64,000 nt of DNA from positions 5,475-69,474 of the forward strand of contig CAWIQE010000020.1 in the NCBI GenBank assembly GCA_963838155.1. The letters are read 5' to 3'. Source of the DNA: Pararhizobium_B sp963838155. Its GTDB lineage: Bacteria; Pseudomonadota; Alphaproteobacteria; Rhizobiales; Rhizobiaceae. The notes beneath the pieces are model-generated. The model was given only the letters and a program-made list of their open reading frames with translations, had not been told where the DNA came from and searched no databases. Positions 8,385 through 18,166 of this stretch are shown in pieces; the stretch's first letter is position 1; the number at the start of each line of letters is the position of its first letter. The position numbers and the translations under genes are program-made.

Positions 8385-9127
8385 CGTGTTTCTCCTTCCC
8401 TTGGACGATCCTCCTCGGCCGAGCCGAGATAAATTTCCATCAGATGACGGCCATCCGCAATATCCTCCGGCCGTCCCTCGTAGCGGTTCCGGCCGCCGAC
8501 GAGAACATAGATGCGGTCGGCAACGCGCAACGCCTCGCGAATGTTCTGTTCGACCATCAGCACGCCAATGCCGCGTTTGGCAAGCGCGGCCACCCGTTGG
8601 AGGGCTTCGGTGGCCAGTTTCGGCGATAGGCCGGCCGAAGGTTCGTCGAAAAGAATGAAACGGGGGCGAACGATCAGCGCCCGGGCGATTGCCAGCATCA
8701 TCTGTTCGCCACCGCTCAAATTGCCGGCCATCACCGACATGCGTTCGCCAAGCCGCGGAAATTCGTCGACAAGCTCGCCGATCCGTGCTTCCAGCGCCCG
8801 GCGGTCGGGCAGCGTATGACCGCCGACGCGCAGGTTCTCGCGCACGGTCAGTTGCGGAAAGACGCCGCCGCCCTGCGGCATAAGCGCGAGGCCGCTCTTC
8901 AGCACATCGTGCGCGGGAGTGCCCGTTAGCCGCTGGCCATCAAGGTCGACGTCGCCCCCCCAGACATCGACGATCCCGGCAATGGCACCCAAGAGCGTAC
9001 TTTTGCCGCAGCCGTTCGGGCCGAAAATGCAAGTGACCTGGCCGTCGCCCGCCTCCACCGAGACGCCATGGAGAATTTCCACAGCACCATAGCCGGCGAC
9101 GATATCTCGGGCGATCAGACGGGTCAT
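8381..9127 (-). CDS. LivF-like ABC transporter ATPase
   Basis: A 248-residue ATP-binding subunit. Walker A is GPNGCGKST, the Q-loop region is ALMPQGGGVFPQLTVREN, the signature is LSGGEQ, and Walker B is ILFDEPSAGLSP. The spacing and the short C-terminus are those of LivF. The ATG at 9127 overlaps the livG-like stop by four bases, which fixes the start within a longer open frame. It works with the LivG-like ATPase as a heterodimer driving the two permeases. Confidence 0.9.
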   Translation of the reverse strand: MTRLIARDIVAGYGAVEILHGVSVEAGDGQVTCIFGPNGCGKSTLLGAIAGIVDVWGGDVDLDGQRLTGTPAHDVLKSGLALMPQGGGVFPQLTVRENLRVGGHTLPDRRALEARIGELVDEFPRLGERMSVMAGNLSGGEQMMLAIARALIVRPRFILFDEPSAGLSPKLATEALQRVAALAKRGIGVLMVEQNIREALRVADRIYVLVGGRNRYEGRPEDIADGRHLMEIYLGSAEEDRPREGETR

Positions 9128-9837
9128 GCGGCCGGCCTTCCCAGATAGGCGTCGATGACCAGTTCGTTGCTTGCGACCTCCTCGAAGGTCCCCTCGAAGA
9201 CGATCTCGCCTGCATCCATGACGATGATCCGTTCGCACACGGTTCTGACGAGTTCCATGTCATGCTCGATGACAAGGAACGTCTTGCCCCGTTCACGCAA
9301 TGCCCGGACGCGGTCGAGAATGATCTGCCTCAGGCGTGGATTGACACCCGCCGTCACCTCGTCGAGGAGTATGATGTCCGGATTGCGCATCTCGACCCGT
9401 GCGAATTCGAGAAGACGACGCTGGCCGCCGGAGAGCGTTCCGGCAAGGTCGTCGGCTACGTGGGCAAGCTCCAGCGCCTCCAGCGTTTCGGCCGCGCGGC
9501 TGCGCGCAGTGTGCCATTCTCCCTCCACCGCGGCAGTCAGCAGATTTTCACGCACCGTCATGTTGGTGAACGGCAAGGGGATCTGGAAGGTCCGACCAAG
9601 CCCGAGGCGCGCGATTCTGTAGGCGGTCGAGCGCGTCACATTCTTGCCGAGCAGCTTAATCGTCCCGCCACTCGGTTGGATAGTACCGGACAGCAGGTTG
9701 AATAGCGTGCTCTTGCCGCTGCCATTGGGGCCGATGATCCCGACGATCTCCTTCGCCGCGATCTCGAAGCTGACGCCGTCGACCGCCTTGATGCCGCCGA
9801 AGGAACGCCTTAGATCTTTCACTTCAAGCGCGCTCAT
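9124..9837 (-). CDS. LivG-like ABC transporter ATPase
   Basis: A 237-residue ATPase with Walker A GPNGSGKST, signature LSGGQRR and Walker B IILLDEVTAGVNP. The Walker B has Val instead of the usual Pro after the Glu, but the catalytic Glu is kept. TFQIPLPFTNMTVREN is the typical LivG Q-loop region. The start at 9837 (ATG) overlaps the permease stop by four bases. It is translationally coupled to its neighbours. Confidence 0.9.
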   Translation of the reverse strand: MSALEVKDLRRSFGGIKAVDGVSFEIAAKEIVGIIGPNGSGKSTLFNLLSGTIQPSGGTIKLLGKNVTRSTAYRIARLGLGRTFQIPLPFTNMTVRENLLTAAVEGEWHTARSRAAETLEALELAHVADDLAGTLSGGQRRLLEFARVEMRNPDIILLDEVTAGVNPRLRQIILDRVRALRERGKTFLVIEHDMELVRTVCERIIVMDAGEIVFEGTFEEVASNELVIDAYLGRPAA

Positions 9838-10862
9838 GCATCTCCTCGGGGTGGAGCGGTGCCGGAATCTCGGCCACCGCGCTCGGCGGGGAGCCCTAGC
9901 ATCTGGCGCACAAGGCGTATGTTGCGCGCGCGCGGCAGCAGGCCGATGATGCCGTCGGGCAGGAAGAGAACGATGGCCGCCAGAAGTGCGCCGATCATCG
10001 CGATGTAGCCCGTCGAACTGCCGAACTTCGCGCTGAGCCAGGTGCTGGCGAGGTAGATTACAGTGGCGCCGAGCGCCGGTCCCCAAAGATGCCCGAGTCC
10101 GCCGACGAGCGCCATGACCACCATCTGGTCGGTGATGTCACCGGCAAGCACGCTCTGCGGGTTGATAAAGGTGATCCAGTAGGCATAGATGCCCCCCAGC
10201 ACCGCCGGCAGCGCTGCACTGAGCACGAAGGCCTGCAACTTGACCGCCGTCGTGTTGATTCCGAGGCTCTGGGCGGCGGCTTCGTTGTCGCGAACGGCCT
10301 TCACCTTATAGCCCAGACGGGAGCGCTCCAGCAGCAGGAAGATCAGAAGATAGATCAGGGCCGAGGTGATCAGCATCACGTAATAGAAGAACCAAGTGCT
10401 GGCGTTACCCGGCGTCGACAGGCCGAATGAGCCGCCCGTGAAATCGACCGCTGTCGTCAATTGTGCGAGCGCCTCGGCAAGCGCCCAGGTCGCGATTGCA
10501 AAATAGGCGCCGCGAAGCCTCAGCGTCGGCCAGCCGACAACCAGCGCGAAAACGCCGGCGACAACGGCTCCGACCGGCAGCGTCAGGAAAAAGTTCCAGT
10601 CGAGTCCCGGCTGCATCAAAAGTGCGGTCGAATACGCGCCGATGCCGAAGAAGACGACCTGGCCGAAACTGATATAGCCCGCATAACCGCCGATGATGTT
10701 CCAGGAGGCCGCAAGCCCGACCCACATGGCAACGCCGGTCCAAATACGGACCCAGTAATCGTCCGTCCACAGCGGCAACGTGGCGAGAACGAGCGCAAGA
10801 ATTATCAATGGAACCGCGGCAAAAGCCGCCGGACGCTTTGGCTTGACCTCCTGCGCCGTCAT
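9834..10862 (-). CDS. LivM-like ABC transporter permease
   Basis: A 342-residue inner-membrane permease with about eight to ten hydrophobic segments. The family signatures are GYAGYISFGQVVFFGIGAY near residue 60 and LGINTTAVKLQAFVLSAALP further on. NINPQSV-type sequence appears as FINPQSVLAGDITDQM. The C-terminus is cytoplasmic and basic. The start at 10862 (ATG) overlaps the livH-like stop by four bases and is preferred over the long upstream open frame, which is a shadow of livH. Confidence 0.9.
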   Translation of the reverse strand: MTAQEVKPKRPAAFAAVPLIILALVLATLPLWTDDYWVRIWTGVAMWVGLAASWNIIGGYAGYISFGQVVFFGIGAYSTALLMQPGLDWNFFLTLPVGAVVAGVFALVVGWPTLRLRGAYFAIATWALAEALAQLTTAVDFTGGSFGLSTPGNASTWFFYYVMLITSALIYLLIFLLLERSRLGYKVKAVRDNEAAAQSLGINTTAVKLQAFVLSAALPAVLGGIYAYWITFINPQSVLAGDITDQMVVMALVGGLGHLWGPALGATVIYLASTWLSAKFGSSTGYIAMIGALLAAIVLFLPDGIIGLLPRARNIRLVRQMLGLPAERGGRDSGTAPPRGDA

Positions 10863-11737
10863 GCCGAAAGCCCGCGACGCAATACGCCTTGCGGCGAGAC
10901 CAGCAGCAGGGTGAACAGTACGCCGAAGACGATGGCGAGCGTATAATCGGCACCAACATAGACTGTGACGAGTGCTTGCAGGACGCCCAAAAACAGTCCG
11001 GCGACGAGGACACCGCCGACCGAGCCGAGGCCCGCCATCACGACGACGAAGAAGGCGAGCAGCGAATATTGCGGCCCGACCTGCGCAGTGAAGGAATATA
11101 TCGCGCCGATCAGCACGCCGGCCATGGCTGTCAGACCGGCATAGATCGCATAGACGATACTGCTCAGGCGCTTCACGTCGATCCCCATCAGGCTTGCATA
11201 CTGCTTGTTCTGCGCGGTGGCCCGGACCGCCAGTCCCGTGCGCGTGAGAAACAGGAAGCCCATGAACAGCGCCGTCGAAACGACTGCGAAGAGGAAGCCG
11301 GCGAGCCTGAGCCAGGGCATGTGGATGCCGGCCACCATCAGCGTGCCGCTGACGAGGCCGGTGTTGACGGTGCGCGGATCGAAGCCCACCGCCGTCAGCA
11401 TGGTGCCGCGTGCGAACATGGCAATGCCGAAGGTGAAGGCGAGCGCCATCAGCGCCGGGCGTGCGTAGCGGCTGGTCCGCACGCGATAGATCAGCGGCGC
11501 CACCAGCAGACCGATGACAGCGAAGATGACGAACACTGCCGGCAGGAATGCTATCGGATCGATTCCGAGCCAGGAACTCGAGGCGACGCCGGTGAAGGCG
11601 CCGAGCATCACCCATTCGCCAACTGCAAAATCAACGACATCGAGGATGCCGAAGGCCAGTGAAAACCCGATGCTTATGGCAACATAGAGTCCGCCAACGA
11701 GGAGTCCGTCAATAGCTGTCTGAATGAGTAGCTGCAT
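10859..11737 (-). CDS. LivH-like ABC transporter permease
   Basis: About 292 residues, all-helical inner-membrane subunit and the first gene of the operon. It contains GLLVGGLYVAISIGFSLAFG at the N-terminus, RATAQNKQYASLMGID and GGVLVAGLFLGVLQALV, all typical of LivH. I chose ATG 11737 because it aligns with the usual LivH start. An ATG at 11752 and a GTG at 11773 are also in frame. No strong ribosome site distinguishes them. The promoter should lie between here and the divergent aminotransferase gene. Confidence 0.88.
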   Translation of the reverse strand: MQLLIQTAIDGLLVGGLYVAISIGFSLAFGILDVVDFAVGEWVMLGAFTGVASSSWLGIDPIAFLPAVFVIFAVIGLLVAPLIYRVRTSRYARPALMALAFTFGIAMFARGTMLTAVGFDPRTVNTGLVSGTLMVAGIHMPWLRLAGFLFAVVSTALFMGFLFLTRTGLAVRATAQNKQYASLMGIDVKRLSSIVYAIYAGLTAMAGVLIGAIYSFTAQVGPQYSLLAFFVVVMAGLGSVGGVLVAGLFLGVLQALVTVYVGADYTLAIVFGVLFTLLLVSPQGVLRRGLSA

Positions 11738-12030
11738 GGTGGCGCGCACCATAGCACTCTGGAGCCGTTGCACAATCCTCGCTGGTTGTCCGGCGAACGT
11801 GACATGCTCGGCAAGCCGTCTTCATCGTCTGAGCCTTCGATCTGACGGCCATTCTCCGCGTAGTGCGGAAACCCGATCGATGCTTGCCGTCCGCTCCGCT
11901 TTTGTTGTTCCTGATCGGCAGAGGAATTGACGATGTGGCGTTGCACAAGGAAATAAGCGAACTATCGTCACAAATCGGTCAAACAATAATCCGCTGAAAT
12001 GTGAATCCAGACAATCTTGGGAGATCCCCC

Positions 12031-13374
12031 GTGGAACAGAATCCGAACTCGATCGAAGCGCGCGATATCGCCTACCAGCTTCACTCCTACACCAATGCCC
12101 GCAAGCACGAAGCGGAAGGGCCTCTGGTGATCGAGCGCGGTGAAGGCATCTATGTCTACGACAACGCGGGCAAGCGCTACATCGAGGGGATGGCCGGCCT
12201 TTGGAGCGTGGCCGTCGGGTTTGGCGAAAAGCGGCTGGTCCAGGCAGCCGCCCGGCAGATGGAGAAGTTGCCCTATTACCATACGTTCACGCAAAAGGCG
12301 CATGGACCGTCCGTCGAATTGGCCGAGAAACTCGTCCAGATGGCGCCAGTGCCGATGTCGAAGGCGTATTTCACAAATTCTGGGTCGGAAGCCAACGACA
12401 CGGCGATCAAGATGATCTGGTATCGCTCGAACGCGTTGGGAAAACCCGAGAAAAAGAAGATCATCTCCCGTCGTCGCGGCTATCACGGCGTCACGATCGC
12501 CAGCGCCAGCCTGACGGGCCTTCCGAACAATCATCGTTCTTTCGACCTACCGCTTCCGCAGATCCTGCACACAACGTGTCCGCACCTGCGCACCGAAGGC
12601 GCAGAAGGAGAGGATGAGCAGAGCTTCGCCGCGCGCTGCGCACAAGACCTCGAGGACCTCATCCTCACGGAAGGGCCGGAAACGGTCGCCGGCTTCTTCG
12701 CCGAACCGGTCATGGGGGCTGGCGGCGTCATCGTTCCGCCGAAGGGCTACTGGGAAGCGATCCAGCCTGTCTTGAAGAAATACGACATCGTTTTCGTGGC
12801 GGACGAGGTGATCTGCGGGTTCGGCCGGACCGGGCGCCTCTTCGGGACCGAGACCTTCGACCTGAAGCCGGACATCATGACGCTCTCCAAGCAGCTCTCT
12901 TCTTCCTATCTGCCGATCTCGGCGCTGCTCTTGAGCGAGGATTTCTACGCGGTGATCGCCGACGAGTCGGCGCGTATCGGCACGTTCGGCCATGGCGTTA
13001 CGACTGCCGGCCATCCGGTCGCGGCCGCCGTTGCGCTGGAGAACCTCGCGATCCTGGAAGAAAAGGATCTTGTCCGGCACGCTGCCGATCTGAGCCCGCG
13101 GTTTCTCGCCCGGTTGCGGGCACTGGGCGAACGTCCGGAGATAACCGAAACGCGCGGCATCGGATTGATCGGCGCAATGGAATTCGCACCGCGAGAAGGC
13201 TCGGCGGCCGGCCAGCTCGGAGCAAGAGCCAACGCGCACCTCCACAGCAACGGCCTGATCGGACGGAACATCGTCGATAGTGTCGCACTCTGTCCGCCGC
13301 TGATCATCACGCAAGCACAGATCGACGAGATGTTCGATATCGTTGAGAAGTCGCTGGACGAAATGGACTCGTAA
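12031..13374 (+). CDS. Class III PLP-dependent aminotransferase (omega-transaminase type)
   Basis: A 447-residue fold-type I aminotransferase. From the chosen start, the phosphate-binding loop SGSEAND is at 117-123, VADEV (257-261) carries the pyridine-nitrogen Asp, and SKQLSS contains the PLP lysine at about 287. GVTTAGHP is the usual Thr-containing loop. GTG at 12031, preceded by GGGAG, gives the family's normal N-terminus (EQNPNSIEARDIAY); a GTG at 12001 is the alternative. It is transcribed away from the liv-type operon. The enzyme likely moves an amino group from an omega-amino acid, polyamine or amine to pyruvate, possibly the imported substrate. Confidence 0.9.
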   Translation: MEQNPNSIEARDIAYQLHSYTNARKHEAEGPLVIERGEGIYVYDNAGKRYIEGMAGLWSVAVGFGEKRLVQAAARQMEKLPYYHTFTQKAHGPSVELAEKLVQMAPVPMSKAYFTNSGSEANDTAIKMIWYRSNALGKPEKKKIISRRRGYHGVTIASASLTGLPNNHRSFDLPLPQILHTTCPHLRTEGAEGEDEQSFAARCAQDLEDLILTEGPETVAGFFAEPVMGAGGVIVPPKGYWEAIQPVLKKYDIVFVADEVICGFGRTGRLFGTETFDLKPDIMTLSKQLSSSYLPISALLLSEDFYAVIADESARIGTFGHGVTTAGHPVAAAVALENLAILEEKDLVRHAADLSPRFLARLRALGERPEITETRGIGLIGAMEFAPREGSAAGQLGARANAHLHSNGLIGRNIVDSVALCPPLIITQAQIDEMFDIVEKSLDEMDS

Positions 13375-13590
13375 ATGTCGGTCTGACAATGGGCCCCCGA
13401 TGTCATCCAACGGGCGCAAAGCGGAAAGACCTCGGCCTCTGCCCGACGGGCGTTTCGATCCGGCTGCGTAGCGGAGGGTCTGAGACTTATAGCATCATGG
13501 ATCAAGACCAACAGGCGCAATGCCACCGAGCCCGCATTGCGGCACTCCTGAACCAATTTCTCCCCGGCTCTGGTCGAGCCTCTTTCTGCC

Positions 13591-15550
13591 TCAGATCGCG
13601 CGACCGATTTTGAGGCCTTCGAGCACGGCTTCCTCGGCCGTTCGAGGGGTCAACGCGTCGCCGATGACATGGACTTCCCCGGTGAAGCCTTCCAGTTCCC
13701 TCTCAAGCTCGGCGACCCGGTCGTGTCCCTGCGACAGAACCAGCGTGTCGATATCATCGAACACGAGCGGTTCACCCGAGGCGCAATGCTCCATGTAGAT
13801 CGTCGAACCGTCGCGGCCATAGAGCCGCGCGTAGGTTACGATCTGCACGCCGAGACGATGGAGGTTGGCAACCATGGTGTCGCGAACATAGCTCTGGATG
13901 GTCTCGCCTGCTGCCAGACCCTCGACGCACAGCGTGACGCTGCAGCCGTCGCGGGCGAGTTTCTCGGCGATGCCGAGACCCACCCAATCCGCGCTCCAGT
14001 CGGCGATCAGCACTTTTGCCCCGACGTTCGCCTGTCCGGCAAGCACCTGCCAGACATCGACGACATGGGTGTCTTCTCCGCCCTCGATGAACGGGCGGTG
14101 AGGCTTGCCGCCGGTGGCGATCACCACGGCATCGGCGCCTTCGGTCTCCACCAGATCACGTGTGACGGGCGAAGTCCGCCTGACGGCGACGCCGGCAATC
14201 TCCATTTCGCGGGCGAGATTTGTGACGATTCCGCCGAACTCGACCCGTCCCGGCAGCAGTTGCGCCAGCCGGGCCTGGCCGCCGAGTTGGGCCTGCGCCT
14301 CGTGCAGGACAACCTCGTGACCGCGAGCCGCCAGCACCGCCGCGGCCTTCATGCCGGCCGGCCCGCCGCCGGCCACGATGACGCGCTTGCGCCGTGCCGC
14401 CGGAGGTTTGATGCCGAGCGTCAGTTCGCGTCCGGTTTCCGGATGCTGGATGCAGGAGATCGGATAGCCCTTGTGGAAATGGCCGATGCAGGCCTGATTG
14501 CAGGCAATGCAGGCGCGGATATCGTCGACGCGCCCGGCGGCCGCCTTGCCCGGCATTTCGGGATCACAGATCATCGCACGCGTCATGGCGCACATATCCG
14601 CCTCACCGGAGGTGAGTATCCGTTCGGCCGTCTGCGGTTGATTGATCCGTCCCGCGACGAACACCGGCTTGGTGACGACGTGCTTGAGCGCGGCGGAAAA
14701 GGCAGCCGAATAGCCGTTCGAGAAATACATCGGCGGAGCAATATGCACGGCGCCTTTCAGTGAAGCCGACGTGCCTGCGACGGTGCTGAAATAGTCGATC
14801 ACGCCGTCGCCGTCGAGCATCTGGCAACAGTTCAGCACAAGGCTTGCCTCGATCGACTGGCTGTCGTGCTCCTCGCCCGTGATCCTCAGGCCGATGACGA
14901 AATCCGGTGCTGTCTTGCTGCGGATATCCGCTGCGATCTCGCGCAGGAAGCGCAGGCGGTTCTCGATATTGCCGCCATAGCGATCATCGCGGCGGTTGAC
15001 ATTCGGATTGAGAAACTGGGCCGGCAGATAGCCGTGGCTGGCGACGATCTCGCAGCCGTCGAAGCCGGCCTTCATCAGCCTTTCGGCCGCATCGCCATAT
15101 CCGGAAACGATCTCGCCGATCATCCGCGCCGACAGCGGAACCGGCATCACGTGAAAGCGCGAGTTCGGCGCGGCCGATGGCGCATAGGCGACGGGCAAGG
15201 TTCCGTCCTGTGTCTCCATGATCTCGCGCCCCGGGTGAAAAAGCTGACCGCAGATCTTGGCGCCATGCCCGTGGACCGCTTTGGCAAGCGCCCGATAGCC
15301 CGGAATCGAGTTCGTCCGATGTCGCCATCAGCACGTGAGAGGTATAGCGGGCGGTTTCATGCACACCCGACACCTGAATGACGATCAGCCCCGCGCCACC
15401 CTTGGCACGTGCCTCCTGATAGGCGATCAGCCGTTCCGTTACATGGCCGTCATGGGCCATGACCGTATCATGACCCGTCGACAGGATGCGGTTCTTGACT
15501 TCCATGCCACCGATTCTGAGCGGCGAGAAGAGGTGGGGAAAGAGAGCCAC
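13591..15550 (-). pseudogene. FMN/[4Fe-4S]/FAD oxidoreductase (dienoyl-CoA reductase / TMADH type), frameshifted
   Basis: An N-terminal Old Yellow Enzyme barrel (LFSPLRIGGMEVKNRILSTG) is followed by an iron-sulfur motif CIACNQACIG plus a Cys 12 residues later. Next come an FAD-binding GGGPAGMKAAAVLAARG and an NAD domain. Together they make about 650 residues, as in 2,4-dienoyl-CoA reductase, trimethylamine dehydrogenase and histamine dehydrogenase. One extra base near 15307 breaks it: minus-strand GAACTCGATTCC should read GAACTCATTCC, giving DELIPGYRALAKAVHGHG. Both halves are otherwise undamaged. It is convergent with the aminotransferase gene; a link to amine oxidation is inference. Confidence 0.78.
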
Positions 15551-15804
15551 AAGACCTCACAAATGATGATGGGATTTCCGATCGGTCGAAATGAGAGCTT
15601 AGAATACCTTCCAAAGCACGCCAAACGATGATGTCACGCTTCATGCTCGTACTGAAGCCGGCTCTTCCGCACTGCCGGCGCTTGAGCGAGAGTCGCCTGC
15701 ACGTCACGGACAGTCATGTTATTTCCCGAGAGTCCCTTCCCGCCGGCATACCCCTCAAGCCCGGTCGGCGGCCCTTCAGGGTGCCGCCATCCGGCTTGGA
15801 GCCG

Positions 15805-16246
15805 TTCTTTGATAGTCTCAATTTCGGCCAGCGGCGCCCGGCCACGAAAACTCGGACGGCCGGGAGACCAATGACTTTTGGCGTCGCCTGTGCGACGATC
15901 GTGGTGTGGACCCGGTCCGATGTTCGGCTATCCCGATACCTGGCAGTTGCTCATCAACACCGGCACGACGATCATCACCTTCCTTATGATCTTCCTGATC
16001 CAGAACACCTAGAACCGGGACGGGGCCGCGATACACGCCAAGCTCGACGAACCGCTGAGATCGAGCAAGGAGGCCCGGAACAGGTTCGTGGGAATCGAAA
16101 ACCTCAGCCAGGAACGGGTCGACGAGATCATCGCAATCTGCGAGAAGGAAGCGGAGGGCGACAAGGAAGATCCGGAAGTGAAGGAGCACCTCCCCCGCGT
16201 GCATGCCTCGCTTGGCCGTGTCGCGCGAACGAACTGGCTGCGCTGA
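15805..16246 (+). pseudogene. Low-affinity iron permease family remnant
   Basis: Reading three interrupted segments gives GRPMTFGVACATIVVW, then GPMFGYPDTWQLLINTGTTI and ITFLMIFLIQNT, then NRDGAAIHAKLDE. This is the characteristic sequence of the low-affinity iron permease family (PF04120). A small deletion near 15910 shifts the frame after VVW. A TAG at 16010-16012 replaces the CAG codon of the usual NTQNRD. The C-terminal half stays in frame to TGA at 16246. Two independent lesions indicate genuine decay. Confidence 0.75.
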
Positions 16247-16328
16247 AGTCGAGCGTAGGCCTGGGTTCGCGGAAGATTTTCCGGTTGTCTCGGCTCGTGC
16301 AAAGGCTCATGTTGAATTTTAGCCCAAT

Positions 16329-17081
16329 ATGGGCGGACCGGAGCGCAGGTTCATGCAGGAATTTCTTGGACCTCTTCTGGCGACGCTGGAGTGCCGCGAC
16401 GGGCTGTCCAATCACGAACGGAAAGTCATTTTTGACCTTGGCTGGTGGCTCCAAGATTTCCGGGCCGGGACGGAAATCGTCAAGGTCCTGTCCCGGCCGA
16501 GTTGCAGTTGCCTTCTCGTCAGCGGCATGGCGGGGCGTTCAATGTCCTTGTCGACCGGCGACCGTCAGATCTCGGCGATGCATATCCCGGGGGACTTCGT
16601 CGACCTTCACAGCCTGCTTCTCAAGGTCATGGACCATTCGGTTGTCGCGCTGACCCGCTGCACGGTTGCCTTTGTCGAACATTCAAGGCTGCGGAGGCTG
16701 ACTGAGGACGAGCCACATCTCGCGCGATTGCTTTTCGCGCTGATCGCGATCGATGCCGCCATCCACAGAGGCTGGATTCTCTCGCTGGGGCAGGAGCGCG
16801 CGGCGGAGCGGCTCGCCCACCTTCTCTGCGAATTGTGCAGCCGCCTGGAAGTTGTGGGCCTGGCGTCCAACAGGACGTTCGACTTGCCGCTGACCCAGTC
16901 GCAGCTTGCCGACATGCTCGGTCTGTCGGTGGTGCACACAAACAGGGTGGTGAACGAACTGAGGGCGTCCGGAATTGTCGAATGGACTGACGGACGGGTC
17001 AGGATCAACGACTGGCGGGCGCTGGCGGCGCGAGCGCAGTTCGATGCGGCCTACCTCAACCTGTTCCAAGAACCGCGATAG
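16329..17081 (+). CDS. Crp/Fnr-family transcription regulator
   Basis: A 250-residue regulator with an N-terminal cyclic-nucleotide-binding-like beta barrel (residues about 20-130, including MHIPGDFVDLHSLLL). A long dimer helix and a C-terminal winged helix follow (LPLTQSQLADMLGLSVVHTN as recognition region). There is no FNR-type Cys cluster and the cAMP-binding Arg/Glu pair is not evident, so the ligand is unknown. ATG at 16329 or 16353 are both possible. The adjacent iron permease remnant suggests a stress or redox context, but that is a guess. Confidence 0.88.
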   Translation: MGGPERRFMQEFLGPLLATLECRDGLSNHERKVIFDLGWWLQDFRAGTEIVKVLSRPSCSCLLVSGMAGRSMSLSTGDRQISAMHIPGDFVDLHSLLLKVMDHSVVALTRCTVAFVEHSRLRRLTEDEPHLARLLFALIAIDAAIHRGWILSLGQERAAERLAHLLCELCSRLEVVGLASNRTFDLPLTQSQLADMLGLSVVHTNRVVNELRASGIVEWTDGRVRINDWRALAARAQFDAAYLNLFQEPR

Positions 17082-17095
17082 GCTCGTCCAATAAC

Positions 17096-17230
17096 TCACT
17101 CGATGATGTCTTGCACGTCCGCGGGCAGCGGGATGCCGATGCGGCACTTGATGCCGCCCTGCCCGTGGAGGTCGTCGAGAACGGCGATGATCAGGTCGCG
17201 GTCCTGTTCCCTTTTCATCCATGCGTTCAT
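17096..17230 (-). CDS. Small hypothetical protein, 44 residues
   Basis: An ATG at 17230 with AGGAG nine bases upstream opens 44 codons ending at TGA 17096. The product starts MNAWMKREQDRDLI and ends DVQDIIE, with a predicted helix and a single Cys. It is convergent with the Crp/Fnr gene. The good ribosome site and ordinary composition support it. I do not recognise a family. Confidence 0.5.
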   Translation of the reverse strand: MNAWMKREQDRDLIIAVLDDLHGQGGIKCRIGIPLPADVQDIIE

Positions 17231-17293
17231 GCCGGTAAGCTCCTGATGAAGCCACCCAGCGCATGACAGCAGTTCCGCCGCGGGGTACCGACG

Positions 17294-17563
17294 CTATGCA
17301 GAGGCTGCGCCGGTCTGCGCTGAGGTGCCTCCAGCGCCTTCGTCCTCGGCGGATATCCGCACAACACAGACTTCTGCTCCTTTCTCGTCGACGACCGCCA
17401 TCGTCCAGGTCGTGCGGGGCCGGAATGCGCCGTCGAGTTCGCGAAGCATTTCGCCTGCCGTCGTGAGAGCCTGTTTCCAGGCTTCGCCGAAGTCCCGTAG
17501 TTCAGTGCCTACGGCATCGGGTTGCTCGGTCCCGTATCGAACGTGAAAGAAATATCGCGGCAT
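17294..17563 (-). CDS. DUF6894-family protein
   Basis: An 89-residue protein opening MPRYFFHVRYG and continuing DAVGTELRDFGEAW. WTMAVVDEKGAEV near the C-terminal half completes the pattern of DUF6894 proteins, which are abundant in Hyphomicrobiales. The function is unknown. The longer open frame reaching to 17998 has no DUF6894-like or other recognisable extension, so ATG 17563 is chosen. Confidence 0.75.
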   Translation of the reverse strand: MPRYFFHVRYGTEQPDAVGTELRDFGEAWKQALTTAGEMLRELDGAFRPRTTWTMAVVDEKGAEVCVVRISAEDEGAGGTSAQTGAASA

Positions 17564-18166
17564 CTCGCTCTCCGCCGTCACAAACCGTAGGAACGCCGTC
17601 GCACGCCTCGCGTTCCCTCGTCCGATGCGGTCTCGCGGGGAGAAATAGCGGTGCGCCGGCGCCCCTCGCTCGGAAAGAACAGCTTGACGTGATCGTTTGA
17701 AGCCCGCGCTGACGAAGTCTCCGAGCGAGGGGTCGGCAAGCACCACGTGGACCATTCCGGGGGTGAAGCGCGCAACCTCCCGGACCGTCAGCCGGCGGGT
17801 TGCCGCGAGCTGTCCGGGCCGACGACCCGGTGCTCTCCCGGCCAGCCCCCGCGTGGGTGGGCCAGGACTTCTTCGAATCCTATTGTGAGGAACGCCAATG
17901 CAGCATCGGGTCCTGCGCGTCCGCCTCGAAACCAGGCGTACCCGGCAGACGGTCAAACCGGCAGCTTGACGCTGTCCGACCCGAGGGGCCCACTCCATTC
18001 CCGGGATATCTTTGGTTAATAAGCCGCCCTTTGGTCGTCCACTTGTTGAGAATCCGCCATAACATTTGGATGCTGCGCCAATTCAGCGCAGCAGGTTTTC
18101 GGAACGTAGTTTTCCACTTCTGGATTTTTGGGATTGGACGGGACATGAAGAAACGAGGAAAGAACC
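17564..18166. other. Gene-free stretch, nothing recognised
   Basis: Open frames run through on both strands, but none has a ribosome site or a recognisable family. One minus-strand segment (VREVARFTPGMVHVVLADPS) looks faintly like a regulatory-domain remnant; I could not support it. The last 150 bases should hold the promoter of the DUF1236 gene. Confidence 0.4.

Noticed and set aside
13669..14763. A 364-codon + strand frame
   Set aside because: Antisense of the FMN/FAD oxidoreductase, whose FAD and FeS motifs are unmistakable.
17578..17998. Upstream extension of the DUF6894 gene as a regulatory-domain protein
   Set aside because: Only a faint resemblance over about 20 residues, no ribosome site, and the DUF6894 start at 17563 is normal.
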